Positions 24,401 through 37,424 of a DNA stretch of 64,000 nucleotides are shown one piece after another (the first letter of the stretch is position 1; every line of letters begins with the position of its first letter). Made by a program: the position numbers and the translations under genes. The notes under the pieces were generated by a model, which saw nothing but the letters and a program-made list of their open reading frames with translations, searched no databases and was not told the DNA's origin. Source of the DNA: Urechis unicinctus (lineage: Eukaryota; Annelida; Polychaeta; Xenopneusta; Urechidae); the NCBI GenBank assembly GCA_034190875.2, contig CM067348.1:42396760-42460759 (forward strand). Direction: 5' to 3'.

Positions 24401-27400
24401 ACGACCCCCTTCTTGACTAATGCGCCACACCTCTGAGATCCCCTACTTTTAGACTCCCCTGTTTGAGGTGAAACCAAATTAGACAACCAGCAGAAAATGA
24501 CCCCAGCTAACTCATCAGCCACAAGAAACAATGAGTTCAGTTCCATGATAGAATCAACGAGCAATCTGGCTACCGTATTGATTTAACAACGGAACATCAC
24601 TGACAACGACGGCTGACCTGTATAACAATCGCCAGCATTCCACCGATCATGACCAAGGCCTGGAAAACATCTGTCCACACCACAGCCCTCATACCTCCCT
24701 GATGAACAAAACACAGCCATGTTGAATGCAGCAAGAACAATTCTTCTAATGAATGACAGCGGTTCACAGCTAAAGTAGGGGTCTATGGCATAAAAAATAT
24801 TCGGGCCAAGCCTGATTCCCTGATATGAGGAAAAAAGCTATAAGGAATATCTAGATATCGATTTTTATCTGCTCAAATATACTCAAGATCACTGGCATTG
24901 GGAACCCTATAAGAAGCTTCGAAGCACCAAGCCACTGGATATATGCATAATATATACATATCAATATATTCATATATATATATACACATATATATACATA
25001 AATGCATACATATACATAGATATATAAATATATAGATATAAATAAATGCATACATATATATATAGATGTATAAATGTATAGATATAAATAAATGCATACA
25101 TATATATATATATATAAATATATAGATATATATAAATGCATATATATACACACATAACCTCAAAAGTTATAAACTTCATCAAAGGTAATCACGTGGAATG
25201 ACGGAGGAAAGATTACCAACCATTGTCGTGTAGAGCGTGGAAATAGCACCACATGCCACAATGGACCCCCATAAAGGGAAGCCAGTCACTGAAACAACAA
25301 CACACCAAACTCTATCTCATGCAGATTCAGCATCCTAGGTCAACGAGACATTGAATGTTGAAATGAGGCTTCACATCGAACAACAAAAGGTTACATTTAA
25401 ATTGATGGATGAGGATGATTGTGATGGTCAGTCAGTGGTCAGTCAGTGGCCAGTCAGTGTCATTGCCTACTTTGTACTTGTACCCGTTGCACCAAACCGC
25501 CAGGTCAAAGCAGCGGTGAAATGTGTGAACGGTTATGATCAATGGCAGTTGTGATGATGATTATGATGATGATTATGATGATGATGATGATGATGATGAT
25601 GATAACAACAACGATGTTGATGACTAAGTTAGCAACAGTCATGATGATGACTACACAATACCAATAGTGGCAACAACAACAATGTTAAAAGTCAACTTCA
25701 ACACCAATGAATATTCAGTATCTTTCATAACAATCATGTCACATCAGTGGTTACTTGCAGTCAACTCACGCAATAAATTCTAGTGTAATGTCACTAGGAG
25801 TGCATACAAACTTCAAACACACCTGCTTCCAGTGCTGTTGATGGAGTATACATTACGAGTCCCATGTAAAATACCTGCAAGAAAACCATTATTATTTACA
25901 GCAGGTGTGAATCAAAGAGTTTGATCAATAATTGCTGATTTTGGTGACAATGGTGATGATGGCAACACAGGCAATGATGATCACTGACTATTGGGATGGT
26001 GGCGACAAAGCTCATGGTGATTATTTTGACATGAGACAATGACAATGATATTCATGACCAAAATGACAACTGATGATGATGATGACAATGACAAAGATAA
26101 TGGATAATATGATGATGACGATGATGATAAAGATGAAGATGTTTATACTGAGGTTTTACGTCACTTTCAACAACAAGGTGATATCGAATGGTGATGGACG
26201 AGTAGGTAAGTAAGTAAGTATAGGTTTTAACGGCACACCAATACTGATGTGTTATATGGTGCCTGCAAAGGTGAATAGATAAGTTTGCCCTGAATAAGCA
26301 GCTGCCTTCTGATATAAATGTGGGGGGTGGGAAATCAATGTTGATGAAGATGCTGTTGACCATTGGCTGAATTCAGGCCAAAAGCCAAGACATCCAGGCT
26401 TCAACCCAATGTGTAACAGCTGCATCGGGATTCAAATTAGGGCACAGTCTTGTGCATAGTCTCAGAACAATTTTCTTTTATGCAACATATTTGGTGTATT
26501 TTAATAAACCTTATTAATGTTTCGATTCGTTCAGTTTTTCGGGCAAGTGGTTTTGGTATTCTGGTAAGTGGTTTAAGATTGTTACCTGTACTACGGGAAG
26601 TAGGTTTTTGGCCTTAATATCCTGTCCTGATGATGATGACAACGATTATGACAACAATGATGCCTACAATGATTGTGATAATGATGATAACAACATATTA
26701 CTCTCTAATATCATGAAGTACTTTTCACCTATGTAAAAATTGGAAATTTTTTATGAAACTGGCATAATTACATTTCCAACCAGCATACTGATAGTCCCAA
26801 TAAGGCGCACAGTCTTCGATTGAAACCTCTTTTCCAGATACTGCAAATAATGTAAATCATCATTTGTTAGAGCTTCATAAAATTATAAATCTTAGACCAT
26901 ATTGAATATACATCTTCTAATTTGATTTCAAGACACAATCCAGCAACATTTTATCATCACTAGGTATAAGACATAGGGCTTGCCCAGCAATTAATGTCAC
27001 TACAGTGCTTGAGTAAATGAATGAAGTACTGTATTTTAACATTTTGTAAAGTATTTAACCTGATACTAACAGTACAAACAAATGAGACGTGGAGTGCAGA
27101 ATATAAGAACAATGTAAATATTGCTTGCCCATCATTACCCAAACACAATCCCGGGAGTTGACAAATGTTCATACAAACCATTCTAACATATGTAAATCAC
27201 ATCCTGACAAAATTACGCTTATTCTTGCAGCCTTCGAGACAAAACTGAATATCACCGGCCGGATAGACAGGTGGTCTAAGCAGTTACATATTGAATTCTT
27301 TACTAACTCATGGGAATCATTGGAGTGTTTGAATGAACGGACTATGGGCTGTCTAATTTCATGCACACACAGTTTAAACTAAACAATACAAGGTGTTGTC

Positions 27401-27935
27401 CCCATTATATCTTCCTAAGGCCATAGTGCTCAGAATTAGTGGACCTCTATCATTGGAAACCTGAGCTGTATCAAAATAGGAGGGATAAATAACCAAATTG
27501 TATCAAAATAACATTGATAATTAGTCATCAATAACTAAATAAAACTTAAATGTTGATGTTGGAAGCATGAATGTAATTATAACATACCTCAAAAGAAGAT
27601 GTAGCTTTGAGAGAGAAGAACAGAGGAACGAAGAGGAGGCTTGATATGACACACGCAATACAGTAACCCAATGTCCTCATCGTCAACTGTGTCCCCCTTG
27701 TATACATCTCTGCTGGAGTTCCGAGCACCAATATAGCACTCACAAACGACACCAATATCGACAATGCTACCGGAATTGTCTTCAGATTACGATTCCCTGT
27801 GAGATATTCCTTTGTGGTTCTCTGTTTTCCACCAGAGAACGCATGGTACAATCCAATCCCGGTGGAAGTTAATAAAACAGCTCCGAAGATTATGTAATCA
27901 AGGATATGGAATCCTTTCTCAACCGGTGAAGCCAT
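15041..27935 (-). CDS. SLC5-family Na+/solute symporter (SMCT/SMVT-like), 16 exons
   Basis: A plasma-membrane sodium-coupled symporter of the LeuT fold, closest by eye to the SLC5A8/SLC5A6/SLC5A12 group (monocarboxylates or vitamins); substrate not determinable. Coding exons (minus, 5' to 3'): 27935-27588, 26840-26772, 25874-25823, 25288-25221, 24698-24618, 24458-24387, 24137-23997, 21749-21614, 20813-20728, 20189-20077, 19608-19538, 19233-19147, 18614-18373, 18180-18080, 17928-17750, 15130-15041. Phases agree except in exon 6. Family signatures: TKEYLTGNR in exon 1, [13 protein letters not shown] in exon 5, [12 protein letters not shown] and GQTSVQRY in exon 7, NxS/NxT sites in the exon 13 loop, acidic C-terminus ending MSRV. 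Length about 645 aa, normal for the family. I chose Met at 27935 (MASPVEK); an in-frame Met ten codons upstream is possible. Exon 6 needs two more bases in its GGGG run, or a downstream acceptor, to stay in frame. Confidence 0.9.
15740..17620. mobile_element. hAT-like non-autonomous DNA transposon in SLC5 intron 15
   Basis: The ends are near-perfect inverted repeats: left CAGGGTTCGACACTAACGG, right (inverted) CAGGGTTCAACACTAAGG. CAGGG-type ends are typical of hAT elements. An ACCTG direct repeat borders both ends and may be a remnant of a longer target duplication. Internal subterminal copies of GGACAAGT occur near both ends in both orientations. A short coding remnant on the plus strand (17144-17235) resembles the TTF/BED-type zinc finger of hAT transposases. 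No full transposase is present in the 1.9 kb. Confidence 0.75.
17144..17250 (+). pseudogene. Transposase-like zinc-finger remnant (TTF/BED type)
   Basis: The frame encodes [18 protein letters not shown], which resembles the W..TFPWL.YDEE...M.C consensus of hAT/ZNF862-like TTF-type fingers. The second Cys of the expected CX2C is displaced by a small TGTACTGTACTG duplication, and the frame stops soon after. It sits inside the hAT-like element. Recognition is by eye. Confidence 0.5.
19790..20040. repeat. (GAT)n microsatellite, SLC5 intron
   Basis: Interrupted GAT/GATGAT repeats lie between exons 10 and 11 of the SLC5 gene, ending about 35 bp from exon 10. His/Ile-rich frames across it are repeat artefacts. 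Confidence 0.9.
21127..21406. repeat. (TA)n-rich microsatellite, SLC5 intron 8
   Basis: About 280 bp of AT dinucleotide repeats with TGTG interruptions between exons 8 and 9. Tyr/Ile frames across it are not genes. Confidence 0.9.
21914..23566. mobile_element. Possible second hAT-like element in SLC5 intron 7
   Basis: The left end AGGGCTCGAAATTAATACCC has the form common in hAT-like non-autonomous elements. At the right, inverted GGGATAGAAATTAGG matches only the GGG...GAAATTA part. Interior sequence is rich in GCCCG/GGCCGG motifs near both ends and in CpG around 22780-23060, unlike the AT-rich intron outside. A short plus-strand frame near 23115-23252 encodes a Lys/Arg/Glu-rich helical peptide of unknown origin. 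The boundaries are tentative. Confidence 0.4.
23713..23752. repeat. Interspersed repeat core, copy 1
   Basis: GTGATGGATGAGGATGATTG followed by TGATGCTTGGTCAGCTCC is shared with 37454-37492 and, in shorter form, with 25403-25432. The flanks differ between copies. This points to a SINE- or MITE-like dispersed family. Confidence 0.5.
24950..25150. repeat. (TA)n / ATAAATGCATACATA repeat, SLC5 intron 4
   Basis: Tandem degenerate units of about 50 bp built from ATATATA, ATAGATATAAATAAATGCATACATA. It lies between exons 4 and 5. Confidence 0.85.
25552..25607. repeat. (GAT)n microsatellite, SLC5 intron 3
   Basis: Short interrupted GAT repeat between exons 3 and 4, with further GAT-rich patches at 25925-26110 and 26625-26695 in intron 2. 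Confidence 0.8.
26140..26260. repeat. SINE-like dispersed repeat fragment
   Basis: TTTTACGTCACTTTCAACAA followed by GTGATATCG and a short GTAAGTAAGTAAGTA run resembles the 5' part of the 37425-37492 segment (TTTACATTACTTTCAACAA). It is probably the same dispersed family as the GATGAGGATGATTG core. Boundaries are uncertain. Confidence 0.4.
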
Positions 27936-29835
27936 ATTGAATGCAGATGTATGCAGCAAGATCAAAAGATATCCTGACTTTTACACCAGTGTTAACTATA
28001 ATGCTTTAAACTGTATTGCTACTTCTGATGCAGGTAGCAAAGCACATAAAAGGCCTCCACATGTCACAGAGGAAATGTTGTTTATACCAAATATGTACTG
28101 ATCAACCATTGAGTTTAATCCGCATCAATCCTGCATGAAACAATAATCACAAGTCAATCGGTGGTACTAGGAGTAAGGAGAAGCATCAATATTATTTTTT
28201 TTCAAGTCGTAGTCAGTAGCCATTCAATTAATTAATGAAACACCTACCCAAGCTTCTGAAAATAATCTAAAATTAATCACTTTTAAAGTCAAGGACATCC
28301 TTTAGGGATACAGACAAATAAAAGAATATTACGCGGCTAAGTAAGTACGTAACTTACAAGCATCAATGAGGGCAAAGCCGTATACAAATATCCAGATGAT
28401 ATCGGCAATAATTTCATACATCTGATGATAAATCTGACAATCAGTGTCCGTTTAAAACCACCTACACTTCACAACAGGATCAATGTCAATCACTCAGGTC
28501 GTTAAAATATTTAATTTTTAATGAGCAACCCTCATACACAATAAACATATATCTCTACGAACAATAACAACAGTAACTTCATCGCTCATAGTCATACAGA
28601 ATCATCAGCAAACCGTGTACGGTGTAGCACTGTAGTAAAACTAAAGATCATTATCGAAATATCTATCAAAAAGCACTCTAAATATGCTCCGCCCTTCACA
28701 TACATACCGATACAGCATTTGCGACACACAATCAGTGATATGCTTGAGGTTATCTTATCGCTATCTTATCCCATTCAAGATGAAAGCATCTAACTGTCTA
28801 ATCCACTTTGACATCACCATCCAGTTACCACTACCGCAGATAACATGTGGTTTCGGCGTCCTCTGTTTATATTCTGTTAGACGGTGTAGCTTAGAAATGT
28901 TTGCATGCAGGTATGAGGGTCTCAACTCGCCAGATGGGGGATATAGTCTGATAAGTCATAGAGCGTTGAAAATAATATTTGCAAATGAATATTGTAACAT
29001 TATGATTCACTACCTCTACTTTACAGATTCGTGTTTTGTGCAGTTACCTCTAGAATTAAATATGTCGTTTGTTCAGAATCTTCTTCTTTCACTAACTATA
29101 TTTTAAGTACATGCTCTTTATTAGGGAACGCGACAACATATAAAATAAATTTAAGTGTGCCTTTTAATACCGTTTGTCGATATAATACTAGGTTATTTAT
29201 TCGACACCAGTTAAATTATCGAAAATAGTAAATGCCCAGTCTGAGATCCGCGTATTCGAATACACGCGTGGATCATTTATGCACGCCAGGTGATTCAAAT
29301 TACAACAAATTAACAAGATATTGATTTCACCATCTTTGGGGTAATCCTAGCATCGGAATCCGAGCGTCAATAGTTTCTCGTTCTGTTCGCATCCATGACA
29401 GATTAACGCGCTAAATATGATTGCATTATGTTTTCGACAAAGAAAAAATTACTATGTATTCTTGAACAATTTGATTCGTAACCGCATAAGTATAGTGTCT
29501 GGTGCTTTAAATAAAAAAAGGTAAATGTTTATTTCATAGAAATAACAATCAGCTCGAGAGAGGCCGGGCCGTTATGATCAGAAGCGCAGGTATCGTTATG
29601 ATAACATTCTCACCTCGTTTTTCTAAAACTTAAACAATTTAATACAAAAATGCACGCGTGTCACTAAACATTCCACTTTCTAGTGCATCAAAACCGTACC
29701 TTTAGTAGGCACATACAGCATTCATCGCATTCCTTGTTAAAAAAATTCAATCGAGATTCGAGTTTTTGTGGATTTATCCGAATGTCCTGTGGAATCAAGA
29801 AGAGCCGGTTTAGTATTTCAGACGTATTTCCACTC

Positions 29836-30050
29836 CACAGTGGGTCGGTCGGTAGGTCGGTCGTTCGGCAGGCAGGCAGGTAGTAGGTTAGGTAGTGAAA
29901 TTGTGTAGGGTAGGTAGTCAGGTCGGGTAATTGGTTTCGTAGGTAGTTGGATATGTTAGGCCGATAAGTTAGGTATGTAAGATAACTATGACATGTTAGG
30001 TTGAGTGAGTAGGCAGGTTAGGTAGGTGGGGCAAGTGAGGTAGAATGAGA
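29836..30050. repeat. Degenerate (GGTA/GGTC)n tract
   Basis: Begins as GGTCGGTCGGTAGGTCGG and GGCAGGCAGGCAGGTAG and decays into spaced TTAGGTAGG motifs. Low-complexity, no coding signal. Confidence 0.7.
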
Positions 30051-30269
30051 AGAAATAGTGAGTTTGATAGCTATGATAGTTTTTGTAGGATTGGTTCTTT
30101 ATGTTATTTTACAACCATGGGTTAGCAGACCTGAAATAAATTGCAGAATTTGTGTACTGGCTTATTATGCGATCCCAATTTGGCATGGTGCTGACATATT
30201 TGTATTTCAAACTGGACGACTGTTTCATTTTGACAGGTATCGAGACAGCTTAAGATGATAATGATAAAA

Positions 30270-30362
30270 CTCTCTAATGTAAGGCTCCATCGCCCGACTA
30301 ACTCCGCACAGCCGAATCGAACCCGCAACCTCAAGGCTTCGAGTCCAAGAGGCTCGTGAGAT
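30270..30362 (-). repeat. tRNA-derived SINE-like fragment (B-box)
   Basis: On the minus strand GGGTTCGATTCGG matches the RNA polymerase III B-box. It is preceded by GACTCGAAGCCTTGAGGTTGC, which could be a degraded anticodon/variable arm. No complete cloverleaf can be drawn, so I do not call a tRNA gene. Confidence 0.4.
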
Positions 30363-31659
30363 TTGGGACAATCATTGAAATATTGCCACCCCTTTGCACA
30401 TTCAAACTCACTGCCCTCTAATTACGAGTCAACCCTTATTATATCTCAAACCCCTCATCTGTTCGAAGTAACCATTGCATTTATTGGCTTACGTGGGTCA
30501 TGTTGAATCCTTGGCATTCGAATTGCTTGCTCAAGTTTAATGTGGAGCTAGCGTATTTACTCGCATCAACAAAGAGTTCATGTACTGTGAGAAGGGTGAT
30601 TTCGACAATGATAATGATGATGATAAGAATGATATGATGATGAAGACAACAATGGTATTGATGACGACGATCATATTGATGACGATGATAATGACGATGA
30701 TAATGACGACGGCAGCAATCCAGACTATGAGAAGTTATGACGTCATCACGCGAGCAGCAGAATCGTGAGTTCATTCTTAAGACGGCATACGAAGTGTATG
30801 ATTTACCATCTACTTAAATAAGATGGCGAATTTATGACAAAATTTTATTGGAACAGGAAGTACAAACGGGACCACATAATAGGACCTTAGTTCAGATAGA
30901 ATAAAAGCCGAGATAAGATAAATGATTGATGCGCAACCAATACCTCATATTTAGTGACGACGACGATGATAATGATGACGATGATAATGATGACGATGAT
31001 AATGATGAATGAACCCGACAAAGACAATGCTAATAAAAAGGTGAACACATGATTCAGTTGATGACAATGATGATGGTTATGATGATGATGATGATGAAGA
31101 TTATAATAATGATGTAAAAGATAAGACGAACTGGATAACAATCCAATCCACATAGCACCCGTCCTCAAGCACTTATGTATATATAAACATCGAAGTATAC
31201 ATAGTACCCACATGGTATAAACACTGTTACATATGCACATTGTAAACGCGTAATTTGAACCGAATTGTAATGTTTTGTAATTTTTTATTATCAGGTAATG
31301 GAAACATAACCCCAAGTTAATCATATTCAACGTTTCCTACGCCGGATGTATTTGGTTTATCTACTTGACATTACTAATTTATACACTTGCAAAAAAAATG
31401 TTATGTGACGGAAGGAAAAAATCACTGCGATAAAAGTAGAAACATTTCGAACCGGAAGTCACACAAAGCCAATTCACAATAGCGGAATAATACACTGATT
31501 TGTAAATAGTTCTATGAAATTGTTCAAAAGTGTTGTTGTTAAGCGCGTTCTGCTCTATAAAACGATTCTGTTCCAGAAATCCCTTATATATGGTATGAAT
31601 TTGAATGCGTCCATATTGTATTGCTGCTTATCTATGTTCTAAATTTCAGCTGAACGTAG

Positions 31660-34600
31660 AACCATTTGTATTGAACATCGAGTCATACATTGAAACACGA
31701 GTCAAAACATAGGGTTTTCAATTTACACTGAACCTCGAAACATACATTGAACATTGAAACATACACTGAACCTCGGACCATACACGGCACCTCGAACTAT
31801 ACACTGAAAGGCGAACTATACACTGAACAATGAACCCTACACTGAACCTCTAACCATACACTGAACCTCCAACCCAACACCGAACCTCCAACCCTACACC
31901 GAACCTCCAACCCTACACCGAACCTCCAACCCTACACTGAACCTCCAATCCTACACTGAATCTCTAACCCTACACTGAACCTCCAACCCTACACTGAACC
32001 ACTAACCATACCCTGAACCTCCAACCATACACTGAACCTTCAACCATACACTGAACTTCCAGCCATACAGAGAACCACCAACCATACACGAAACTCGAAC
32101 CCTACACAAAACCTCCAACACAATACGGAACCGCCAACCATACACTGAACCTCTAACCATACACTGAACCTCCAACCATACACCAAACCTTTAACCCTAT
32201 ACCGAACCTCCAACCCTACACTGAACCTCCAACCATACACTGAACATCTAACCATACACTGAACCTCTAACCATACACTGAACCTCCAACCCTACAATGA
32301 ACCTCCAACCATACACAGAACCTCCAACCATACACTGAACCACCAGCCCTACACCGAACCTCCAGCCATACACTGAACCTCCAATCCTACACTAAACCTC
32401 CAACCATACACTGAACCACCAACCATACACTGAACCTCTAACCCTACACCGAACCTCCAACCAAACACTGAAACTCCAACCATACACTTTACCTCCAACA
32501 CTACACTGAACCTCCAATCCTAGACTGAACCTCCAACCCTACACTGAACCTCCAACCCTACACTGAACCTCCAACCCTACACTGAACCTCCAACCATACA
32601 CTGAACCTCCAACCCTACACCGAACCTCCAATCCTTCACTGAACCTCCAACCTCACACTGAACCTCCAACCCTACACTGAACCACCAACTATACACTACA
32701 CCTTCAACCCTACACTGAACCTCCAACCATACACTGAACCTCCAACCATACACTGAACTTCCAACCCTACACTGAACCTCTAACCATACACTGAACCTCC
32801 AACTATACACAGAACCTCCAACCCTAGACCATACACTGAACTTCCAACCCTACACTGAACCTCCAACCCTACACTGAACCTCCATCCATACACTGAACCA
32901 CTAACCATACATAGAACCTCCAACCATACACTGAACCTTCAACCATACACTGAACGTCCAACCATACAGTGAACCACCAACCATACACGAAACTCGAACC
33001 CTACACAAAACCTCCGACACAATACGGAACCGTCAACCATATACTGAACCTCCAACCATAAACTGAACCACCAACCATACACTGATCATCTAACCATACA
33101 CTGAACCTCCAACCATACACTGAACCTCCAACCATACACTGAACCTCCAGCCCTACACCGAACCTCCAACCATACACTGAACCTCCAATCCTACACTGAA
33201 CCTCCAGCCATACACTGAACCTCCAACCCTACACTGAACCTCCAACCAAACACAGAACCTCCAACCCTGAACCTCCAACCATACACTGAACCAACCATAC
33301 ACTGAACCTCCAACCATACTCTAAAACTCGAACTCTACACTGAACCTCCAACCCTACACTGAATCTCAAACCATACACTGAACCTCCAACCCTACTCTGA
33401 ACATCCAACCCTACACTGAACCTCCAACCATACACTGAACCTCACTGAACCCAACCATACACTCCAACCATACAGTGAACCACCAACCATCACGAACATC
33501 TAACTTGAACCAAAACCTCCAACACAATGAACCTCCAACCATACACTGAACCCAACCACCAAACCTCCAACCATACACTGAACCTCCAACCAACACTGAA
33601 CCTCCATACACTGAACCTCCAACCCTACACTGAACCTCCAACCCAACACTGAAACCTACCAACCATACACAACCATACACCTCCAACCATACACTGAAAC
33701 CACCAACCAACCTGACACAGAACCTCCAACCATGAACTCCAACCATACACTGACCTACAAACTGAAACCTCCAACCCTACACTGAACCTCCACCCCTCCA
33801 ACCATACACTGAACCTCGAACCCTACACAACCCTACACTGAACCTCCAACCCTACACTGAACCTCCAACACTGAACCTCCAACCCTACACTGAACCTCCA
33901 ACCCTACACTGAACCTCCAACCAAACACTGAACCTCCAACCATACACTGAACCTCCAACCATACACTGAACCTCCAACCCTACACTGAACCTCCAACCCT
34001 ACACTGAACCTCCAACCCTACACTGAACTCCAAACCCCAACTGAACCTCCAACCATACAACCCCAACCATACACTGAACCTCCAACCTCCAACCATACAC
34101 TGAACCTCCAACCATACACTGAACCTCCAACCATACACTGAACCTCCAAAACCTTTAACCCTATACCGAACCTCCAACCATACACTGAACCTCCAACCAA
34201 ACATCTAACCATACACTGAACCTCCAACCATACACTGAACCTCCAACCCTACACTGAACCTCCAACCACACTGAACCTCCAACCCTATACACTGAAACCT
34301 ACACAACCTCCAACCATACACTGAACCTCCAACCATACACTGAACATCCAACCATACACTGAACCTCCAACCATACACCCTCCAACCATTCACTGAACCC
34401 AGTCCTACACCCTCCAACCCATACACACTGAACCTCCAACACCGAACCTCCACCATACACTGACCTCCAATCCTCCTCCAACCATACACTGAACCACCAA
34501 CCATACACTGAACCTCTAACCCTACACTGAACCTCCAACCAAACACTGAAACTCCAACACACCAACCCCAACACTACACTGAACCTCCAATCCTACCCTC

Positions 34601-36385
34601 CAACCCTACACTGAACCTCCAACCCTACACTGAACCTCCAACCCTACACTGAACCTCCAACCATACACTGAACCTCCAACAATCCTTCACTGAACCTCCA
34701 ACTCACACTGAACCTCCAACCCTACACTGAACCACCCACTAACACTACACCTTCAACCCTACAAACCTCCAACCATACACTGAACCTCCAACCATACACT
34801 GAACTTCCAACCCTACACTGAACCTCTAACCATACACTGAACCTCCAACCAACCACAACCTCCACCCTACTACACTGAACTTCCAACCCTACACTGAACC
34901 TCCAACCCTACACTGAACCTCCATCCATACACTGAACCACTAACCATACATAGAACCTCCAACCATACACTGAACCTTCAACCATACACTGAACGTCCAA
35001 CCATACAGTGAACCACCAACCATACAACTGAACCCTCACAAAACCTCCGACACACTACGAACCGTCAACCATATACTGAACCTCCAACCATAAACTGAAC
35101 CACCAACCATACACTGATCATCTAACCATACACTGAACCTCCAACCATACACTGAACCTCCAACCATACACTGAACCTCCAACCCTACACTGAACCTCCA
35201 ACCATACACTGAACCTCCAACACACTCCTCCAACCATACACTGAACCTCCAACCCATACACTGAACCTCCAACCCTACACTGAACCTCCAACACTGAACC
35301 TCCACCACAGAACCTCTCCAACCCTCCAACCCTACACTGAACCAACCATACACTGAACCTCCAACACACTGAACCTCCAACACTGAACCTCCAACCATAC
35401 TCTAAAACTCGAACTCTACACTGAACCTCCAACCCTACACTGAATCTCAAACCATACACTGAACCTCCAACCCTACTCTGAACATCCAACCCTACACTGA
35501 ACCTCCAACCATACACTGAACCTCCAACCCTACACTGAACCTCCAACCATACAAACCATCCTGAACCATACACTGAACCTCCAACCCTACACTGACCATA
35601 CACTGAACCTCCAACCATACACTGAACCTCCAACCCTACACTGAACCTCCAACCATACACTGAACCTCCAACCCTACACTGAACCTCCAACCCTACACTG
35701 AACCTCCAACCATACACTGAACCTCCAACCATACACTGAACCCCTCACTGAACCTCCAACCATACACACCTCCACCTACAACCATACACTGAACCCTAAC
35801 CCTACACTGAACCTCCAACCCTACACCTCCACCTCTAACCAACCATACACTGAACCTCCAACCCTACCTGAACCTACACTGAACTCCAACACTGAACCTC
35901 CAACCCTACCCTCCAACCCTACACTGAACCTCCAACCCTACACTGAACCTCCAACCAAACACAGAACCTCCAACCATACACAGAACCTCCAACCATGAAC
36001 CTCCAACCATACACTGAACCTCCAACCCTACTCTGAACCTCCGACCATACACTGAACCTCCAACCCTACACTGAACCTCCAACCCTACACTGAACCTCCA
36101 ACCAAACACTGAACCTCCAACCATACACTGAACCTCCAACCATACACAGAACCTCCAACCCTACACTGAACTTCTAACCCTACACTGAACCTCTAACCCT
36201 ACACTGAACCTCCAACCAAACACTGAACCTCCAACCATACACTGAACCTCCAACCAAACACTGAACCTCCAACCCTGAACCTCCAACCCTACACTGAACC
36301 TCCAACCATACACTAAAACTCGAACCCTACACTGAACCTCCAACCATACACTGAACCTCCAATCCTACACTGAACCAAACCCCGC
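31660..36385. repeat. 4.7 kb minisatellite, 19-bp unit, with higher-order structure
   Basis: The consensus unit is AACCTCCAACCCTACACTG, with common CATACACTG and ACTAACC variants. Units are irregular and diverged at the left end (31660-31860) and most regular in the middle. Distinctive variant blocks recur: the marker ACACAATACGGAACCG occurs near 32115 and 33010, with degraded versions near 33510 and 35045. The block from about 32090 to 33480 is repeated about 2.05 kb downstream, showing higher-order repetition. The plus strand has one G per unit, so the minus strand is G-rich. Because 19 is not a multiple of 3 and the unit lacks stop codons on the minus strand, long repetitive frames arise in all three minus frames; these are artefacts. 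Confidence 0.95.
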
Positions 36386-37424
36386 CAACTATTTACCAAT
36401 CCTTGCCCCAAATCGCCCTTTTTATTGGTCAAGTCAAACAAAATTCCCTACCAAGCCATGTAGTATCTACCCGAAAAATCGATATCGCTCTTGCCATGAT
36501 AAAGCAACTCGATCCAAACCCGATTCGCGTGAGATTTAAGTCGAACCTGTATTGTTAGACGTAGTTAAGACCTTATGCAAACAATTGTGTCGCATATCGA
36601 TTTGTTAGGCACTTAAAGTTACGAGAGGATGACAACATCATTAGGGAATTTTCAAACGTTCGTCGTCTGTCCCTTGTCAATTAGTACCTTTTATCTTCAA
36701 TCTGGACTAATCTGTTATCATAATTTATTCAGGTGGGCATTCGGGTTGATGTATAGAATGAGCTTGGAAGGCAGAAATCCGCGTTGGATTTTAACGCTCT
36801 ACAAGTAGGTTCAAGCCGCACAAAAATATTTTGACCAAATTGTTTTCATGAGTTGTGATTCATGGAGAGAAATCTGGCGTTGACTTCAAATAATTGACAA
36901 TTTGTGACTTAGGGTAACATTTCGTCGCACATAAATAGGTAATCTTGATTATCAATATGAACGATTTGGCCCTTTAACTTGATCAGCGCTCGCAATGCGC
37001 CGCGCTAAGAAATATAGTCCTGATCTCAAATATCCCCTGAAGACCCACGTCAACAGCAACCAGGCTGCGTGAAAACAACATTCTTAAGATTTTGTCCCGA
37101 GATATCCCACTTGAAAGAAAGTAGAGAAATATGGATTTTCAATGATCTCTTAAAGGCGTTGGGAGTTGCTCTTGTCATGGGTGTATCTTGTTATCTAAGC
37201 AAGCCTCATGAGTCATAGGGTACACGTGCATGTAAACACAATCACACAAACAAATCATGTCGGGTCGAAAATGGATCATATCTTTACTACGATTCACATC
37301 GTCCTGTTGATTTCAAACTATGATTGTGAACATATCAGTATGTGTTTCTTTAATAGTTGTGCAAGCAATGTGTCCAACACATCTACCTGAGTGACATAGC
37401 TAATGGAACTAATGAGCTTTTACA

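Larger units (their letters stand above)
27936..31650. other. Upstream region of the SLC5 gene
   Basis: Upstream of the divergent SLC5 start. No convincing coding exon found; 5' UTR and promoter presumably lie here on the minus strand but cannot be placed. It holds a degenerate GGTA/GGTC tetranucleotide tract (29836-30050), a tRNA-like B-box fragment (30312-30330), and GAT-rich microsatellites (30605-30720, 30955-31110). Confidence 0.5.

Noticed and set aside
28684-29106. 140-codon plus-strand frame upstream of the SLC5 gene
   Set aside because: Composition is not protein-like, and no domain or splice support is visible.
30270-30362. tRNA gene
   Set aside because: Only a B-box-like segment is present; no A-box or full cloverleaf could be drawn.
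31660-36385. Long minus-strand frames with 19-residue repeats (GWRFSVWLEVQC-type)
   Set aside because: They come from the 19-bp minisatellite, are open in all three minus frames and have no start or splice context of a gene.
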